From contig CADEDO010000004.1 in the NCBI GenBank assembly GCA_902826115.1, positions 19,775 to 83,774 of the forward strand: DNA of 64,000 nt, read 5' to 3'. Numbering within the stretch: the stretch's first letter is position 1; the number at the start of each line of letters is the position of its first letter. Shown here one piece after another: positions 61,901 to 64,000 of this stretch. Below the pieces are notes generated by a model. The model was not told the origin of the DNA and did not search any database. It saw only the letters and a list, made by a program, of their open reading frames with translations. Position numbers and translations under genes: made by a program. This DNA is from an uncultured Nitrosomonas sp. Its GTDB lineage: Bacteria > Pseudomonadota > Gammaproteobacteria > Burkholderiales > Nitrosomonadaceae.

Positions 61901-63483
61901 CCCGGGCAAGCGCTAGCGGCTGCGAGACCTTCCACACGAGCGATTTCAAGGTTACGATTAAGATCAAAGGCATAACAGGTTTTATTGCCATTAAAGTCGG
62001 TTTCGCTAGCAATATTACCTTGGGTATCATAGGTGGTTGTGCTGGCAGCCGCACCGCACCCTGATCCGGCTGGTTGCGATTGCCTGATACTTTTATCTAT
62101 ACCTTGAATTGTCTGGAAATACCTTGTGTATTGACTGCCCAACGGGTCAGTTACGATTGTATTATTATGATCAGAGTTGTAACTGAGTGCATATCGATTG
62201 GCGCCACCAGCATGTTCCGAGATAATTGCTCTTCCCAGCAAATCATATGTGTAAGTGGCATAGCGAACGCCATTCTCATCGGTAATGCCGGTTAACGCAT
62301 GGGGTAAATGTGTATTGTTGGTGTACGATGGCTCATTGTAGTGATAGATGCGGGTTTTATTGTCCGGATAGGTAATGTTCAATAGATTACCGTTACTTGC
62401 AAAAGTAAACTGATAAAAACCGCCGGCAGGATCAGTTAAAGTAGCAAAATTACCGTAAGCATCGTGTGTAAAGGTTAATTGTTGTCCAAAGCTATCGATG
62501 ATATTGATGAGATTCCCATTTGGATCATAGGTCAGTGTATGAATCAATCCACCGCGATCTTCAATCGAAACAAGTCGGCCAGCAACATCATAGTTTTCTG
62601 TTCTATCAGACAATCTATCGATATACTTCCAACCCTGTCGTTGGTGGTTGGTGTCTACCAATTCAATGAGCGAATCATTGACATCATCATCGCCACGCCA
62701 CTCACCGGTAGCCTGATCTCTGCGGAACAAAAAAGCGCCTCTTCCACGATAAATACGGGCACTGGTCGGAATCTTCTGGCCGTCTAGTACTATCCATTTA
62801 TAGTAGCTATGTCGCCAGGTAATACCTAATCTCTTTTTATCGTTATGTTGGTAATAAAATTGGAAATCAATGGGAAAAACATTGCCCTCAGTTCTATAGA
62901 TATGCTCTATGGCCTGTTTGCGCCCCAAGCCGATATGGATCGGATTGGGTGTGTTATCGCCACACACTGGTGGTTTTGCCAAATCTTTTTCACCATCGGG
63001 ATAAGGAGGTACGGAGCACGCTATAAAACCATGATACCACCCCCCTTCCGCTGTTCTAGGAATGTAATAGCCTGACGTAGACGATGGACAGACACCGTGC
63101 AAACTGGCAGCTTTCCATCCACAGTAACCAGGTTCGTACGTCCTGCAAAACCTGAATCCCCACATCCATCCATCTTGATCAGGCAACACCTCGTTCTGAT
63201 GACATAACCAAGGGCCACCTTGCTCTAAACACACGCCTTCTCTTTGTGGATCAAGCGCTTCTTTTGGGGAAGAAAAAACATTCTGGTTGCTAAGCAACTG
63301 TTCCGTGGTGCCTGCAAATTGAGGCCAAGTTTGAAGCCAAACATACCTGGTTGGCGGTTGAGTGGGCGTATCTGGGGGTATGCCATAATCTGCCGAAACC
63401 TTTGAACTGCCGACGACAAATAACAATAACGCCAAGCTGATCAGCGTTTGATTCCACTCATAACATACAAATCTTTTTACCAT
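58939..63483 (-). CDS. RHS-repeat polymorphic toxin
   Basis: 1514 residues. A signal peptide (about 1-32, ending SKVSA) is followed by a cysteine-rich N-terminal region (about 90-170), a DUF6531-like start (NPIHIGLGRKQAIEHIY), and then over 900 residues of YD repeats (many YDxxGxL/xxxxY units). The RHS core RFAGQYFDRETSLHYNYFRYY, then GRYLTPDPIGLAAGTNVYGYAEQNP ends at VDPEGL, after which a variable C-terminal tail of 157 residues begins. Its last ~80 residues (IPxxWNKMSKAEQWNANQKFLDR to RLVK) form the probable toxin domain. AGGGGG lies before the ATG. The product would be exported by its signal peptide and carry its toxin at the tip. Confidence 0.9.
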   Translation of the reverse strand: MVKRFVCYEWNQTLISLALLLFVVGSSKVSADYGIPPDTPTQPPTRYVWLQTWPQFAGTTEQLLSNQNVFSSPKEALDPQREGVCLEQGGPWLCHQNEVLPDQDGWMWGFRFCRTYEPGYCGWKAASLHGVCPSSTSGYYIPRTAEGGWYHGFIACSVPPYPDGEKDLAKPPVCGDNTPNPIHIGLGRKQAIEHIYRTEGNVFPIDFQFYYQHNDKKRLGITWRHSYYKWIVLDGQKIPTSARIYRGRGAFLFRRDQATGEWRGDDDVNDSLIELVDTNHQRQGWKYIDRLSDRTENYDVAGRLVSIEDRGGLIHTLTYDPNGNLINIIDSFGQQLTFTHDAYGNFATLTDPAGGFYQFTFASNGNLLNITYPDNKTRIYHYNEPSYTNNTHLPHALTGITDENGVRYATYTYDLLGRAIISEHAGGANRYALSYNSDHNNTIVTDPLGSQYTRYFQTIQGIDKSIRQSQPAGSGCGAAASTTTYDTQGNIASETDFNGNKTCYAFDLNRNLEIARVEGLAAASACPGDLINYTPVVNSAERKILTEWHPSLRLPVRISEAKRETNFIYDAHGSITEYRINDITTNVSRSWRTSYVYHPSIPGAVLQKTEDGPRTDVVDVTTTDYYAPDVDCNGGHLGCRGRMARITNALGHVVQVTRYNAHGQPEEIIDPNGLTSTFTYDVRQRLLSRTHGTELTRYQYDGAGQVKRITFPDNSFLAYTYDDAHRLIGMADNLGNRVQYTLDAMGNRSKEEVFDPLNTLTQSQQREFDALNRLWKHMGAYNQVTQFGYDAEGNLRQITDPLQHTFSRQFDARNHLIGTTDAVGHHIRQAYDAMDQIIQRSDSRDIATAYTYNGFGDVIQEISVDRGTTTYTYDSAGNLETQMDARGVKHIYTWDALNRPIKRIHVKVAGIPGTAAFVWSYDNGVNGIGRLTSVSDASGSTTYGYDLHGRLLTKTQIARFGAINFTQTLNYQYDSMGRLTQMTYPSGMQVSTLYGADGRPTEIRVNGNVLLSNINYQPFGPARSWIWGNGQPYTRNADLDGRLKQHPMGGDTRTLIYDAAGRITSTVDSNPMYNRSYDYDPLSRLTGQSDNTSFKIWSYDANGNRNREQSVSSNYPFELEATSNRLLNAAGPVAKTYHYDAIGNPLSDGATNFVWNAAGQLHNTVNNHKKHTYKYNALGQRITKNGPLSKKQFYFYDPAGQLIGEYKNHSATDTPTDDWLLRQETIWLDNIPVAVVKKPKITKPIQIYFIYTDHLNTPRLIVDQNNTPVWRWDNVHAFGANLPNEDPDDNGQSFEYNLRFAGQYFDRETSLHYNYFRYYEPETGRYLTPDPIGLAAGTNVYGYAEQNPLSLVDPEGLLPDAIVDIGLIGLDLASLAYNKYHGCDTSTDVASLKANTIGLFVPGVTGLGAAVRIGNQAAKGTAVIGKNPDYINLANKLGAKSFSMPAEVWNKMSKAEQWNANQKFLDRVIKRGDDIVLSNPVKNINDVSGIYRKELDYLMSKGLKLSDDGTRLVK

Positions 63484-63797
63484 TGGTACCCCCTAAAAAT
63501 AGCAAGTGGTTGCGCTTCAGACGCTCCTATGTTGAACATCGATAGCGCGATGCAGTAATGCAAACAATTTACTTTTGTTTTCGGGAAAAACTTTAAGAAT
63601 ATTTAGTGCTGATTTACTCAGTCGAGTGGAACCTAATTGCTGGTCGGTTTGAATACAACATCACAAATAAGAGAGGAATAAACTTGGAGGGATTAAACTG
63701 CTATGAAATTAATTGAATAATGTCAACAATCTACCTCGCCCAATCGGGCGAGGTATCGATTTACGATTGGTTGGTGCCTTTCTATCGGGTTAGCGGG
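63484..63797. other. Intergenic region with a terminator and an 8-bp repeat
   Basis: AT-rich region with the promoter for the RHS gene. A perfect 9-bp stem (ACCTCGCCC at 63733-63741, GGGCGAGGT at 63746-63754, 4-base loop) is a probable terminator for the SLC13 gene on the minus strand. No gene is supported. Confidence 0.55.
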
Positions 63798-63810
63798 TTA
63801 GCGGGTTAGC
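63787..63810. repeat. Three tandem 8-bp units across the SLC13 stop codon
   Basis: GGGTTAGC occurs three times head to tail (63787-63810). On the minus strand it reads GCTAACCC; the SLC13 frame stops with TAA (63800-63798) inside the second unit. Because 8 is not a multiple of 3, a change in copy number would alter the last residues of the permease. Confidence 0.85.
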
Positions 63811-64000
63811 GGCCAACCGATCAGCAACACTGTGATTGTCACAACACACGCCACGATATTCATCGGTATTCCTACTTTCAGAAAATCAGAGAAACGATAG
63901 CCACCCGGACCATACACCATCATGTTAGTCTGGTAGCCTAAAGGAGTAGCGAAGCTGGCGGAAGCCGCCATCATGATAGCAAACACAAAAGGCACGTTAT
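63798..64000 (-). CDS. SLC13/DASS family anion permease, C-terminal fragment
   Basis: The frame is open to the window edge; 67 C-terminal residues are visible. [40 protein letters not shown] is the second SLC13 signature (Na+/dicarboxylate or sulfate symporters), followed by a last helix. The end (WPLTR) is set by the 8-bp repeat. The rest lies outside the window. Confidence 0.85.
   Translation of the reverse strand, partial: NVPFVFAIMMAASASFATPLGYQTNMMVYGPGGYRFSDFLKVGIPMNIVACVVTITVLLIGWPLTR

Overview
The window looks like a betaproteobacterial chromosome, probably a Nitrosomonas-type ammonia oxidiser. This is inferred from the overall gene style: Mla operon with YadGH and an IbaG-like BolA, PEP-CTERM proteins, a TIGR03032 protein, a CopD-cytochrome c fusion, split gcvP, and moderate GC. 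No rRNA, tRNA or CRISPR array was seen.

Layout. 1-1.4 kb: end of an MFS carrier and an IS1595-type transposase. 1.5-5.5 kb: SDR oxidoreductase, RlmJ and a CopD/cytochrome c/thioredoxin-fold fusion. 5.7-8.2 kb: an RTX protein preceded by a HlyC-like acyltransferase. 8.5-14.8 kb: a tandem glycine riboswitch with its own terminator in front of gcvT-gcvH-gcvPA-tpx-gcvPB and a PfkB-type kinase. 14.9-17.8 kb: PEP-CTERM protein, small lipoprotein, EEP phosphatase and a DUF547 protein. 17.9-22.1 kb: a zinc locus (Zur, COG0523 GTPase, ZnuD-like receptor) with a palindromic operator candidate. 22.3-26.8 kb: an unknown secreted protein behind three operator-like dyads, then hrpA.

27-32.7 kb is accessory: an ATPase-TOPRIM gene with every landmark of a single integron cassette, yaeQ, an ABC-F gene fragment, and three copies of a ~110-bp repeat that bracket a broken brnT/brnA module and a VOC gene, followed by an AAA_14 ATPase. 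32.7-47 kb is core: GST, DjlA, IbaG, YadGH, MlaFEDCB, a nuclease, a TIGR03032 protein, sdhCDA (no sdhB here), DoxX, pirin and LysR. At 48.5-49.6 kb lies a second lone integron cassette (DUF2806-like gene) on the minus strand. 49.9-54.4 kb: thiS-thiG-trmB, TauE, DUF3617, a MITE-like element, crcB-DUF190. 54.6-58.5 kb: haloperoxidase-like protein, PEP-CTERM protein, CysB-type regulator, degenerate EAL protein. 58.6-63.5 kb: an RHS polymorphic toxin with a candidate immunity gene; then the end of an SLC13 permease.

The main result is the pair of solitary integron cassettes. Each has an attC directly after the ORF, a matching G|TTRRRY junction just before the ORF, and an almost identical chromosomal left flank (TAYATTACG|TTA). 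No integrase or cassette array is present, so they read as two independent insertions of cassettes into ordinary chromosomal sites. One carries a candidate anti-phage ATPase-nuclease.
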